A stretch of 64,000 nucleotides of DNA from Changchengzhania lutea. GTDB lineage: Bacteria > Bacteroidota > Bacteroidia > Flavobacteriales > Flavobacteriaceae. Made by a program: the position numbers and the translations under genes. Every line of letters starts with the position of its first letter. Within the stretch, counting starts at the first letter, position 1. The stretch lies in the NCBI RefSeq assembly GCF_006974145.1, contig NZ_CP039456.1, positions 372,001-436,000 of the forward strand, given 5' to 3'. Positions 1-8,194 of this stretch are shown here, piece by piece. Below the pieces are notes generated by a model. It was not told the origin of the DNA. It made no database searches and was given only the letters and a program-made list of their open reading frames with translations.

Positions 1-1
1 T

Positions 2-1606
2 GAAACTAATAAAGAATCCTTTTTTAATTTTACAAATTTACTTTTAGGGATTTACATATCTGGAGTTATCGTATTTGCCATACGCTTTCTTATTCAGTTG
101 AAATCGTTAGTAAAACTATTTTACAGAAATACAAGTATTAAACAAGACGGTTTTAAATTAATTGAAACAAGGCAAGCAGAATCTCCATTTTCGTTCTTTC
201 ATTATATAGTTTACAATCCTAAAGATTATAGCAGTACGGAACTTAATCAAATTTTAATGCATGAAAAAGTGCACGCCCAACAATATCACTCCATTGATAA
301 CTTGTTTTCTCAAATATGCTGCATCTTATTGTGGTTCAATCCGTTAATTTGGCTATACAATAATAATCTGAAACAGAATTTAGAGTTTATAGCAGATCAA
401 ACCGCTCATAATAATGCTGAGTGCAAAAAAAGCTATCAATACACCTTACTTAAATCAAGCATTCCTAATTATCAATTAGCGCTAACAAATAATTTTTACA
501 ATTCATTAATCAAAAAACGAATCGTTATGTTACACAAATCAAAATCAAAAAAGATCAATCAATTAAAGTACGCTTTAGTCCTTCCTCTTGTGGCTTTATT
601 TTTAATGGGTTTTAATACTCAGGACATTTATGTGAAAAAAGAAAATACTGCTGGTTCTTTAAAAAGCCAACCTCCAATAGTAAAAATCGAAAGATCAAAT
701 AAATTGATTTCTGATGATGTTCCAATAATTGAAAACAGTAATGACTTTGTTCCAACTCCAATTAAAAGTCGGGTTTCAACTAAACAATCAAAAGTTATTA
801 CGCCAGTTAAAACACCATTGAAAAAAGAAATTGAAACTGTCATTATTATAAAGGGAATGACAGATGCTGAATTAGCGAACATTTCAAAAAACTTTAAAAA
901 ACTAGATGTTACTTTAACATTTAAGGGCATAAAACGTAACGGATCAGGAGATATTACGGCTATAAAAATTAATGTTCAGAGTAAATCATCTCAAACTAAT
1001 TATTATTCAGATTCAGACAAGCCCATAAACCCTATTCAGATCTCTTTCAATAAAGAAAACAATAGCATTTCTATAGGCAACGGACATATATCAAAAAAAC
1101 ACAAATACAATTACGTCTATGCCACTAACGGTAAATTAAAATCTAAAAAAGGACACGGCATTGTCGTAACAAGTTCTGATAATCATAAAGGAGAAAACGA
1201 AGTTGAAATAGATGATGACAACGATAATGAATTTGAGTATAAAGTAGAGGTTAATGAAGACGAAGACGGTAAGGATGGTAAAGATGTGGAGGAGGATGAA
1301 GCATACGAAATCATATATGAAACAGCCACTGGAAATAACGGAACATTAATGACTGATAATGATGAGGAGGTTTATGAAACTGAAACTAAAGAAGATAATG
1401 ATAAACAAATAAGATTTGTTAGTAAGACTAATGAAAAGCCTTTATACATTATTAATGGAAAAATTAGTACGAAACAAAATTTGGATGATCTGAAATCAGA
1501 TGACATTAAAAGTGTTAATGTTATAAAAGGCAAATCTGCTACAGAAAAGTATGGTAAAAAAGCCAAAGATGGCGTTATTGAGATCACTACTAAACAACAG
1601 TACTAA
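2..1606 (+). CDS. M56 family (BlaR1-like) membrane metallopeptidase with TonB-plug-like tail, 5' partial
   Basis: The reading frame is open to the left edge, so the N-terminus lies outside; a TTG at 98 is only an internal codon. The visible part starts with a hydrophobic helix (about 44-100 nt), then the zinc motif HEKVH (about 260-274), a second hydrophobic segment (about 570-620) and a long acidic, low-complexity stretch (about 1200-1400). The last ~50 residues (IINGK...IKSVNVIKG...EKYGKKAKDGVIEITTK) resemble the plug domain of TonB-dependent receptors, a fusion known in Bacteroidota M56 proteins. BlaR1-type proteins sense a signal outside the membrane and cleave a BlaI-type repressor; such a partner, if present, is left of the window. 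Signal unknown. Confidence 0.85.
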   Translation, partial: ETNKESFFNFTNLLLGIYISGVIVFAIRFLIQLKSLVKLFYRNTSIKQDGFKLIETRQAESPFSFFHYIVYNPKDYSSTELNQILMHEKVHAQQYHSIDNLFSQICCILLWFNPLIWLYNNNLKQNLEFIADQTAHNNAECKKSYQYTLLKSSIPNYQLALTNNFYNSLIKKRIVMLHKSKSKKINQLKYALVLPLVALFLMGFNTQDIYVKKENTAGSLKSQPPIVKIERSNKLISDDVPIIENSNDFVPTPIKSRVSTKQSKVITPVKTPLKKEIETVIIIKGMTDAELANISKNFKKLDVTLTFKGIKRNGSGDITAIKINVQSKSSQTNYYSDSDKPINPIQISFNKENNSISIGNGHISKKHKYNYVYATNGKLKSKKGHGIVVTSSDNHKGENEVEIDDDNDNEFEYKVEVNEDEDGKDGKDVEEDEAYEIIYETATGNNGTLMTDNDEEVYETETKEDNDKQIRFVSKTNEKPLYIINGKISTKQNLDDLKSDDIKSVNVIKGKSATEKYGKKAKDGVIEITTKQQY

Positions 1607-1624
1607 TTCAAATTAGAAATTTAC

Positions 1625-1662
1625 AGAAAAGGTTCTCAACATACTTGTTCAGAACCTTTTCT
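1625..1662 (+). terminator. Rho-independent terminator of the M56 gene
   Basis: A perfect 12-bp stem (AGAAAAGGTTCT at 1625-1636 with AGAACCTTTTCT at 1651-1662), a 14-nt loop and a following T run, 19 nt after the stop codon. Confidence 0.85.
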
Positions 1663-1665
1663 TTT

Positions 1666-1731
1666 TTATCTTACTACAACTTTTTGTATCGCTTTTCCAT
1701 CCCTAGAATTGAATTGAAACACGTTAACACC
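1666..1731 (-). pseudogene. Remnant of a T9SS C-terminal sorting tail
   Basis: Read on the minus strand, 21 codons end in a stop and spell a tail of the type GVNVFQFNS..GKAIQKVVVR. This fits the end of a type IX secretion sorting domain (short strand, Gly, then K-[IV]-[IV]-[IV]-[KR] at the C-terminus). A stop codon lies four codons upstream, so the rest of the gene is gone. Very short, so only suggestive. Confidence 0.35.
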
Positions 1732-1792
1732 AAAGCAAAATTAGAATTTCAATAGAATTTACGAGTATTGAATTTGAAAGGTTGGAAATACA

Positions 1793-1921
1793 CTATTGCT
1801 TCGCATAATAAAAAGACCAGCCATCTAAAAAACTAGTGTTATTGGATTTTAACTCCACAAATCCTATATCACAAATACTGGGTGTATCGCAATCTAATTT
1901 ATTGATGGCAATCTCACCAAA
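1793..1921 (-). pseudogene. Short in-frame protein fragment, probably part of a decayed gene
   Basis: Stop-to-stop minus-strand frame of 42 codons containing a protein-like string (LDCDTPSICDIGFVELKSN and DGWSFYYAKQ). It has no start codon of its own and lies just upstream, on the same strand, of the T9SS-tail remnant. The two may be pieces of one lost surface-protein gene. No family recognised. Confidence 0.25.
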
Positions 1922-1924
1922 CTA

Positions 1925-2508
1925 CAATTGATGTTTAACGGAAAAACAATGCATATATCACATTTTACGATTTTCGTTTTTTTTTACAAATATGCACGTT
2001 CATAATAATTAACTCAGAAATTTTGATTAACCAAACTTCTTTAATTATTAAGAAACTTGTCTTCCAATTTAATTCGTTCTATTCTAAGGTCAAGTCAAAT
2101 AAAAAGATGAAAACATTAAAATAAACACTTTTCTCAAAGAATCTCCCCTTGAGATTCAAAAATTACAGAAAAAACACCCTACAAATGTTACACTTAGTAT
2201 TAAATAATACGTTTTATTATAACAATTAATAACATTAATGAAGTAAATATGTTATATATTATAATTCAATCTATCTTTCAAGTTATAAATACATATTCAA
2301 TTTCATAGATTTCTATATAATTGCTTGGTAGACATATCCCGAATTGTATATCTTCAAAGAACAATCAAGAAAACGAATCCTTTATTAACCTTTTAAAACC
2401 TGAAAATTATGATAACACTTGCTTTACTTATAATCAATATTCTTTTATTGTTTATATAATCCGAAAATGTAAAACTTAGTCTAGAATAAGTTTTACTATT
2501 TTTGTTAG
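1925..2508. other. AT-rich intergenic region without a recognisable gene
   Basis: About 580 bases, very AT-rich, with stops in all frames at short intervals. A 16-codon frame starting at 2409 encodes only a hydrophobic peptide and is not supported. The last bases carry the possible promoter of the 50-residue protein. Confidence 0.5.
2497..2504 (+). promoter_or_regulatory. Possible -7 box of the small conserved protein
   Basis: TATTTTTG fits the Bacteroidota consensus TAnnTTTG. It ends only 4 nt before the ATG, which would make the transcript leaderless. No good -33 TTG at the right distance. Confidence 0.35.
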
Positions 2509-2661
2509 ATGCAAAAGCCGTTATTTAAATTTTTAGCAAAGGTGAACAAGATTGTCTTACCAAGTTATTCCAAAAATCAGTTGGATTTGGTCAATGCCAC
2601 CAAACTACAAATGGCCATTATTGGCTGGCGATGGTTTGTCACTAAAAATGCATTGGATTAA
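2509..2661 (+). CDS. Conserved 50-residue Flavobacteriales protein of unknown function
   Basis: ATG to TAA, 50 codons. The protein is basic (about 8 Lys/Arg) and shows the blocks PLFKFLAKVNKIVLPSYSK and MAIIGWRWFVTKNALD. From memory this pattern recurs as a small conserved protein in Flavobacteriaceae, sometimes annotated misleadingly as SsrA-binding protein; it has no SmpB fold and is far too short for one. Function unknown. The gene stands alone between decayed sequence upstream and the T9SS gene downstream. Confidence in its being a real gene rests on the recognised conserved blocks, not on length. Confidence 0.75.
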   Translation: MQKPLFKFLAKVNKIVLPSYSKNQLDLVNATKLQMAIIGWRWFVTKNALD

Positions 2662-2828
2662 TTCGCTCTTCTACCCCTTTGAAATGACTAAGTATTGAGG
2701 ACTAAGATAATTATCTAACTTTTATCGATGCCTTCAATTGCTTCACATGTATTAGTTAAATTGTTAAAAACGACATCCATAGTGATAAAAATTATCCGTT
2801 AAGAGCACATATTTTATATGAATTTAGT

Positions 2829-2836
2829 TACTTTTG
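2829..2836 (+). promoter_or_regulatory. Putative -7 box for the T9SS protein gene
   Basis: TACTTTTG matches TAnnTTTG. It leaves a leader of roughly 45 nt before the ATG at 2883. Confidence 0.5.
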
Positions 2837-2882
2837 TTTAACCCAATGAGGGATTAACTTAACGCTTTAAAACTTAATTATT

Positions 2883-3803
2883 ATGAAAAAAATTACTTCT
2901 TTTTTATTTATGTTCTCAATTGCCTTTATTGGTAGTGCGCAAGTGACGACGTACATTGATTTTGGAGACCCAGCCTCAACCCTAACCACTCCTGGTAATT
3001 GGAACAACATCACGACAACAAATCTTTCCGAAGCTGATCTTATTGATAGTGACGGGACCTCAACCGGTGTAGCACTTACAATTGATGACGTATTTGATGA
3101 TGTCAATCCTAACGGAACTAGTAGCCCAGACGCATCTCTACCGTTTCCTGCTACTGCTACTCAAGATACTTTCTTTGGAGAAAACGTTACTTTTGAAGGC
3201 GCTCTTGAGCCAACTGGAGGTTTTATCCTAACTGGCTTGGATGTTGCTAAATACTACTCGTTCCGAATTTTTGCTTCTAGAACTGGTGTTTCCGATAATC
3301 GTGAGGCATTATATACCATCACTGGTCTTGCTACGCAGACTGCAACTTTAGACGCAGCAAATAATAGAACTGATACAGCTGATATTTTAAATATCCAACC
3401 TAATGTGTCAGGTGAAATTACACTCACGGCAGCTCCTGGTCCTAATAATGATAATGCTAATGGATTTTATTATTTAGGTGCTATAGAAATGATTACCACT
3501 GTCGGTACATTTTCAACAAAAGAGAATGTTCTAAATTCTAAAATTAGTGTGTCTCCTAACCCTATACGTAATGACACTAAAATTAGATTTAATCTTAAAA
3601 ATAGTGCTTTTTTAAATGTTACAATCTATGATGTAACTGGTAGGTTAGTAAGAACGCTTAAAAATGAACAAGCTCCAGCTGGTGATGTTTCAATAGATTG
3701 GAATAAATCTAGTGATTCTAATCAAGAGGTGTCTTCTGGTCTTTATTTATTACGAATTAAGGCAGACAATACTACACACACATCTAAATTAATTGTAAAA
3801 TAG
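2883..3803 (+). CDS. Secreted protein with type IX secretion sorting domain
   Basis: 306 residues. A signal peptide (positively charged start, hydrophobic core, cleavage after SAQ near residue 20) is followed by a ~190-residue acidic region of predicted beta structure, rich in Asp/Thr/Gly. The C-terminal ~80 residues form a T9SS type A sorting domain: SVSPNPI near residue 222, NVTIYDVTGRLV, SGLYLLRIKADN and the terminal KLIVK. The protein should cross the inner membrane by Sec and be exported and anchored by the Por/gliding machinery. The N-terminal region has no recognisable catalytic motif, so substrate and role are unknown. Monocistronic, with its own promoter box and terminator. Confidence 0.85.
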   Translation: MKKITSFLFMFSIAFIGSAQVTTYIDFGDPASTLTTPGNWNNITTTNLSEADLIDSDGTSTGVALTIDDVFDDVNPNGTSSPDASLPFPATATQDTFFGENVTFEGALEPTGGFILTGLDVAKYYSFRIFASRTGVSDNREALYTITGLATQTATLDAANNRTDTADILNIQPNVSGEITLTAAPGPNNDNANGFYYLGAIEMITTVGTFSTKENVLNSKISVSPNPIRNDTKIRFNLKNSAFLNVTIYDVTGRLVRTLKNEQAPAGDVSIDWNKSSDSNQEVSSGLYLLRIKADNTTHTSKLIVK

Positions 3804-3833
3804 TCAAACCCTATTCTCATTAAACTAAAAATC

Positions 3834-3863
3834 GCACATAAAATAAAATTTTATTTTATGTGC
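3834..3863 (+). terminator. Palindromic terminator after the T9SS gene
   Basis: A 30-nt perfect palindrome (GCACATAAAATAAAA and its complement, 15 bp) followed by AATTTTATTT, 30 nt after the stop. Confidence 0.7.
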
Positions 3864-3898
3864 AATTTTATTTATAAAAAAAACTTCTTAAAACAAAA

Positions 3899-3924
3899 AA
3901 AGCTTTCAAGAGATTGAAAGCTTT
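3899..3924 (-). terminator. Terminator of tRNA-Arg
   Basis: Read on the minus strand: 11-bp stem AAAGCTTTCAA / TTGAAAGCTTT, 4-nt loop, then a run of T. It lies 12 nt past the tRNA 3' end. Confidence 0.85.
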
Positions 3925-3935
3925 GTAAACATTAG

Positions 3936-4009
3936 TGACCTCGACTGGATTCAAACCAGTAACCTCTTGAGCCGTAATCAAGTGCGCTATTCAGTTGCGC
4001 CACGAGGCC
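3936..4009 (-). tRNA. tRNA-Arg (anticodon ACG)
   Basis: 74 nt on the minus strand. Acceptor stem GGCCTCG / CGAGGTC (one G-U), anticodon stem CTTGA / TCAAG with loop TTACGGC giving ACG, T-arm ACTGG / CCAGT with TTTGAAT loop, discriminator A. CCA is not encoded. Flanked by a promoter box upstream and a strong terminator downstream. Confidence 0.95.
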
Positions 4010-4022
4010 GTTTTTGTGGGTG

Positions 4023-4030
4023 CAAATATA
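4023..4030 (-). promoter_or_regulatory. -7 box of tRNA-Arg
   Basis: CAAATATA on the plus strand, i.e. TATATTTG on the minus strand, 13 nt upstream of the tRNA. Confidence 0.65.
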
Positions 4031-4080
4031 CTATTTTTATTAAAACTCTACCAAATATTTTTTCCAAATTTGGATTTCAT

Positions 4081-4088
4081 TACTTTTG
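4081..4088 (+). promoter_or_regulatory. -7 box of the Crp-type regulator
   Basis: TACTTTTG, ending 3 nt before the ATG at 4092. It argues against a TTG start at 4086, which lies inside the box, and suggests a leaderless transcript. Confidence 0.5.
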
Positions 4089-4091
4089 AAT

Positions 4092-4721
4092 ATGATAAAT
4101 CAACTATTACTAGAAAAATTTAGTCACCAACTTGATAATTCTATTATTAAAGACATCTCTGAAAACGGAATCATTCAAATATTCCTAAAAAATGATATTG
4201 TTATTGATATAGACCAAGAATTAAAGTTTATCCCCCTGTTATTGAACGGTTCAATAAAAATCCTCAGAGAAGATCAAAATGGCAATGAGCTTTTAATTTA
4301 TTTTTTAGAATCTGGTGAAACCTGCACCATGTCACTCACATGCTGCATGGAAACTTCAAAGAGTAAAATTCGTGCTGTGGCGGAAAAAAGCTCAACCTTA
4401 GTCATGATTCCTGTTGAAAATATGCAACTCTGGTTTGAGGGTAATTCCAGTTGGAGGAATTTTATTTTAGAAAGTTATCAAAAGCGGTTTGATGAAATGC
4501 TTGAAACTATAGACACTCTAGCCTTCATGAAAATGGATGCCCGTTTGTATAAGTATTTAAAAAATAAAACAGTTATGCATGATTCAAACATGATTAAAAT
4601 AAAGCATCAAGACATATCGGAAGATTTACATACCTCTCGTGTGGTGATTTCAAGACTTTTAAAAACTCTCGAAAATGAGGGTAAAATTGTATTGAGCAGA
4701 AATAAAATTAAAGTCTTATAA
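4092..4721 (+). CDS. Crp/Fnr-family transcriptional regulator, cysteine-rich sensor domain
   Basis: 209 residues from the ATG at 4092; an in-frame TTG at 4086 overlaps the promoter box and is rejected. Residues ~25-110 form a cyclic-nucleotide-binding-type beta barrel (FIPLLLNGSIKILREDQNGNELLIYFLESGE); the C-terminal ~70 residues carry the Crp winged helix (HQDISEDLHTSRVVISRLLKTLE). Unusual is the CTMSLTCC segment near residue 80, three cysteines within eight residues just after the sensor loop. The gene directly precedes the sulfur-transport/persulfide genes in the same direction, so it is a plausible sulfur- or redox-responsive regulator of them; this is inference from position. Confidence 0.85.
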   Translation: MINQLLLEKFSHQLDNSIIKDISENGIIQIFLKNDIVIDIDQELKFIPLLLNGSIKILREDQNGNELLIYFLESGETCTMSLTCCMETSKSKIRAVAEKSSTLVMIPVENMQLWFEGNSSWRNFILESYQKRFDEMLETIDTLAFMKMDARLYKYLKNKTVMHDSNMIKIKHQDISEDLHTSRVVISRLLKTLENEGKIVLSRNKIKVL

Positions 4722-4824
4722 AATAGATTCCATCACTAATAATTTAGACACACATAAAAATATTTACTAGGTGTGTTTCATTTATTAATAAACATAAATA
4801 GTTGAAATTAACATTTATTACTAA

Positions 4825-4852
4825 TTGAACATCTAAATAGAACATATATTTG
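4825..4852 (+). promoter_or_regulatory. Promoter of the sulfur operon
   Basis: TTG at 4825-4827, a 17-nt spacer and TATATTTG at 4845-4852: an almost ideal Bacteroidota promoter. It sets the start of the first transporter gene at the ATG 4871, since a TTG at 4850 lies inside the -7 box. Confidence 0.7.
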
Positions 4853-4870
4853 CACAAAAAATTACTAGTG

Positions 4871-5428
4871 ATGGAATTTATTTTAAATCCTTGGCCTTGG
4901 TATGTTTCTGGTCCATTAATAGCCTTAGTTATGGCTTTACTGCTTTATTTTGGAAAAACTTTTGGCATGTCTTCTAACCTAAGAACCATGTGTACCATAG
5001 CAGGTGCAGGAAAAGCATCCAATTTTTTCAAATTCAAATGGAGAGACCAAATTTGGAATTTAATTCTAGTTGTGGGAGCTGTTATTGGCGGATTCATAGC
5101 TACTCATTATTTATCAAATAATAGTATCTCAAATTTAAATCCTGAAACTATATCTGAACTTCAAGACATGGGCTTTAAGAACCCGGGTGCCACATTAGTC
5201 CCTAACGAAATGTACGGTTGGGAAGCCATAACATCAATTGAAGGTTTAGTTTTATTAATAGTTGGTGGATTATTAGTAGGTTTCGGCACGCGCTATGCAG
5301 CTGGCTGTACATCAGGCCATGCCATTACAGGATTAAGCAGTTTACAGAAACCTTCCTTGATTGCTGTTATAGGTTTTTTTATAGGTGGCTTAGTGATGAC
5401 TAATTTTATTTTACCCCTAATTTTTTAA
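4871..5428 (+). CDS. YeeE/YedE (TsuA-like) sulfur transporter, first half
   Basis: 185 residues, four or five membrane helices. Contains MCTIAGAGKASNFF with a conserved Cys and the family signature FGTRYAAGCTSGHAITGLS near residue 135. YeeE/YedE proteins carry sulfur compounds such as thiosulfate across the inner membrane, passing them along conserved cysteines. Here the family is split in two genes, a common Bacteroidota arrangement, and this half is followed after 1 nt by the second. Substrate is inferred from family and from the persulfide dioxygenase two genes on. Confidence 0.85.
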   Translation: MEFILNPWPWYVSGPLIALVMALLLYFGKTFGMSSNLRTMCTIAGAGKASNFFKFKWRDQIWNLILVVGAVIGGFIATHYLSNNSISNLNPETISELQDMGFKNPGATLVPNEMYGWEAITSIEGLVLLIVGGLLVGFGTRYAAGCTSGHAITGLSSLQKPSLIAVIGFFIGGLVMTNFILPLIF

Positions 5429-5429
5429 T

Positions 5430-5843
5430 ATGAAATATTTAAAGTTCTTATTGGTTGGTATTTTTTTTGGTGTCGTTTTAGTAAAATCTGAAGCTGTATC
5501 ATGGTACCGAATTTATGAAATGTTTCGTTTTCAATCCTTTCACATGTATGGCATTATTGGTTCCGCAGTAATATCTGGTATATTATTTCTACAGATCACA
5601 AAGCGAGGTTATATTAAAAGCATAGCAGGGGCTGATATATTTGTTCCTAAAAAAGAAAACGGACTAATAAGATACATTTTAGGCGGAAGTATTTTCGGCT
5701 TAGGATGGGCACTTATTGGAGCTTGTCCGGGACCTATGTACATATTATTGGGTACTGGGGTTATAAGCATGCTAATAGTTATTAGCGCCGCTATTTTAGG
5801 TACATTTATTTACGGAGTATTAAGAGACAAACTGCCTCATTAA
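5430..5843 (+). CDS. YeeE/YedE-type sulfur transporter, second half (DUF6691-like)
   Basis: 137 residues with about four membrane helices. The motif GLGWALIGACPGPMYILLG carries the conserved Cys of the second YeeE repeat. It starts 1 nt after the stop of the first half and ends 1 nt before the TauE gene, so all three should be co-translated. Probably forms one pore with the preceding protein. Confidence 0.82.
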   Translation: MKYLKFLLVGIFFGVVLVKSEAVSWYRIYEMFRFQSFHMYGIIGSAVISGILFLQITKRGYIKSIAGADIFVPKKENGLIRYILGGSIFGLGWALIGACPGPMYILLGTGVISMLIVISAAILGTFIYGVLRDKLPH

Positions 5844-5844
5844 T

Positions 5845-6642
5845 ATGGATAGCATAGAAATTTTAGGTTACGTTGGTGCACTCATTGTTGGGCTTGTTTT
5901 GGGACTCATCGGTGGTGGTGGCTCAATATTAACAGTACCTTTATTGGTTTATTTATTGGGCTACAACCCCATTGTGGCTACAGCTTATTCTTTATTTGTA
6001 GTAGGGACTTCATCATTAGTAGGCACTTTTCAGAAATACAAAAAAGGCTTGGTCGATTTTAAAACAGGGCTTGCTTTTTCATTCCCTTCCTTTTTAGCTG
6101 TCTATTTGTCCCGTCGTTTTTTAGTTCCAGGAATTCCTGAAAACTTAATGAGTATTGGCAATTTCACATTGACTAAAAGCATGGGGATCATGATATTTTT
6201 CGCCTTTATTATGCTTCTTGCTTCTATTTCCATGATAAAAAGCAGGAAAGAGAACGCAGATGAAAACCAAACAAAACAGGCCTATTACAAAACATTTATT
6301 CAAGGCGTAATTATTGGTACTGTTACTGGATTAATTGGAGCTGGCGGTGGCTTTTTGTATGTTCCGGCTTTAGTGATTTGGGCAAATATTCCCATGAAAA
6401 AAGCGGTAGGCACCTCATTGGTCATCGTGGCAATTAACTCGTTAATAGGTTTCATAGGTGATGTTCAAACATTAGATATAGAATGGGTGTTTTTACTTAC
6501 CTTTAGCTTAATTTCTGTCGTCGGGATTGTTATAGGCGTGTTTTTATCCAAATTTATAAGTGGTGCCAAGCTTAAAAAAAGTTTTGGTTTTTTTACACTC
6601 TTTATGGCCGTGTATATTATATACAAAGAAATTAGTCAGTAG
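5845..6642 (+). CDS. TauE/SafE (TSUP) family sulfite/organosulfur exporter
   Basis: 265 residues, eight hydrophobic helices arranged as an inverted repeat. The two family motifs GLIGGGGSILTVPLL (near residue 22) and GLIGAGGGFLYVPALV (near residue 158) are both present. TSUP proteins move sulfite, sulfoacetate or similar anions through the inner membrane. Placed between the YeeE pair and a persulfide dioxygenase whose product is sulfite, it most simply exports sulfite; that is inference. Confidence 0.87.
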   Translation: MDSIEILGYVGALIVGLVLGLIGGGGSILTVPLLVYLLGYNPIVATAYSLFVVGTSSLVGTFQKYKKGLVDFKTGLAFSFPSFLAVYLSRRFLVPGIPENLMSIGNFTLTKSMGIMIFFAFIMLLASISMIKSRKENADENQTKQAYYKTFIQGVIIGTVTGLIGAGGGFLYVPALVIWANIPMKKAVGTSLVIVAINSLIGFIGDVQTLDIEWVFLLTFSLISVVGIVIGVFLSKFISGAKLKKSFGFFTLFMAVYIIYKEISQ

Positions 6643-6682
6643 TTTTGTGACAAAAGTCAAAAACCAAATAGTTGATATTTAT

Positions 6683-6690
6683 TATTTTTG
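6683..6690 (+). promoter_or_regulatory. Possible internal -7 box before the persulfide dioxygenase
   Basis: TATTTTTG, 4 nt before the ATG at 6695; would give a leaderless transcript separate from the transporter operon (53-nt gap). Confidence 0.4.
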
Positions 6691-6694
6691 AATT

Positions 6695-8107
6695 ATGAAA
6701 ATAGAACAAATTTATACAGGATGTTTAGCACAAGGTGCTTATTATATAGAATCTGATGGTGAAGTAGCCATCATTGATCCCTTACGTGAAACGCAGCAAT
6801 ATGTTGATAAAGCCAACAGGGGAAATGCAAAAATTAAATACATTTTTGAAACGCATTTCCATGCCGATTTTGTTTCAGGTCATGTAGATTTAGCAAAAAA
6901 AACAGGAGCAATTATTGTATTTGGCCCTAATGCCGAAACAGATTATGAGGCTCACATTGCTAAGGACAATGAAATTTTTCAATTAGGTAATATTAAAATA
7001 AAGGTATTACATACGCCTGGTCATACTTTAGAATCTTCCACCTATCTATTGATTGATGAAAACGGAAAAAATCATGCTATTTTTTCTGGAGACACCCTGT
7101 TTTTAGGCGATGTAGGACGACCAGACCTAGCCATAAAATCTGATTTAACAAAAGAAGATTTAGCGAGTATGTTATACGATTCGCTAAGAAATAAAATCAT
7201 GACGCTCGATGATGATGTCATCGTATATCCAGCGCATGGTGCAGGATCGGCTTGTGGTAAAAATTTAAGTAAAGAGACCGTTGGCGTTTTGGGCGAACAA
7301 AAAAAAACCAATTACGCCCTGCGCGCAAATATGACGCGCGACGATTTTGTTCAAGAAGTTTTAGATGGCATTGCACCACCGCCCCAGTATTTTGCAAAAA
7401 ATGCGATGATGAATAAATCAGGGTACGATACTTTTGAAAAGGTTTTAAAGAAAGGTGATGTGGCATTAGATGCCGAAGAATTTGAAATAAAAGCAAATCA
7501 AGAAGATGCATTGGTTCTGGATGTTAGAACAGAAGGAGAGTTTGTTCAAGGCCATATTCCTAACTCCATTTTTATTGGATTAAATGGCGCATTTGCACCA
7601 TGGGTTGGTGCTTTAATTACCGATTTGGAACAACCTATTTTATTAGTAGCTCCTGAAGGCAAAGAAAAAGAAACCGTTACCCGGTTGTCTCGCGTGGGTT
7701 ACGACAACACCTTGGGCTATTTAAAAGGTGGCATAGCTGCTTGGAAAGCAGCTGGTAAGGATGTTGAAACGCTTGAATCCATTTCTACAGAAGTTTTTGA
7801 ATCACGTTTTAAAAATGAAGATTTAAATATTCTAGATGTTAGAAAAGATGGTGAATATAAATCCATGCATTTAAAAGGTGATCATGTTCAGCATTTTTCA
7901 TTGGATTATATTAATGATAATATGAATGCCATTGACCAAGACAAAACCTATTATCTGTATTGTGCTGGCGGATACCGTTCTGTTATTGCAGCCTCGATTT
8001 TGAAAGCAAGGGGATTTAAAAACTTAGTGGATATTGCTGCTGGGTTTGAAACCTTGAAAAAAACATCATTACCAACATCGAATTTTGTCTGTCCAACAAC
8101 TTTATAA
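6695..8107 (+). CDS. Persulfide dioxygenase (ETHE1-like) fused to two rhodanese domains
   Basis: 470 residues. Residues 1-250: metallo-beta-lactamase fold of the ETHE1/glyoxalase II group, with THFHADFVSGH, the later HTPGHT and GDTLF motifs, and the PAHG motif. It should oxidise glutathione-type or other persulfides to sulfite. Residues ~265-360: a rhodanese domain whose active loop (LLVAPEGKE) has no Cys, so it is likely inactive. Residues ~370-465: a second rhodanese with CAGGYRS, a complete active loop. The enzyme completes a sulfur-detoxification set with the upstream transporters. A 53-nt gap and possible own promoter separate it from them. Confidence 0.9.
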   Translation: MKIEQIYTGCLAQGAYYIESDGEVAIIDPLRETQQYVDKANRGNAKIKYIFETHFHADFVSGHVDLAKKTGAIIVFGPNAETDYEAHIAKDNEIFQLGNIKIKVLHTPGHTLESSTYLLIDENGKNHAIFSGDTLFLGDVGRPDLAIKSDLTKEDLASMLYDSLRNKIMTLDDDVIVYPAHGAGSACGKNLSKETVGVLGEQKKTNYALRANMTRDDFVQEVLDGIAPPPQYFAKNAMMNKSGYDTFEKVLKKGDVALDAEEFEIKANQEDALVLDVRTEGEFVQGHIPNSIFIGLNGAFAPWVGALITDLEQPILLVAPEGKEKETVTRLSRVGYDNTLGYLKGGIAAWKAAGKDVETLESISTEVFESRFKNEDLNILDVRKDGEYKSMHLKGDHVQHFSLDYINDNMNAIDQDKTYYLYCAGGYRSVIAASILKARGFKNLVDIAAGFETLKKTSLPTSNFVCPTTL

Positions 8108-8194
8108 AATAAATACGACTCTACATATACAAAATCTAAATGTGGTGGTTGCGATATAAGGAAAATGACTAAATCATGATTTTAATGATAAAAT

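Noticed and set aside
2409-2459. 16-codon hydrophobic leader-like frame
   Set aside because: Too short and unsupported in AT-rich DNA; no adjacent regulated gene.
4850-4870. TTG start for the first YeeE-type gene
   Set aside because: The TTG is part of the -7 promoter box; the ATG at 4871 begins the conserved protein.
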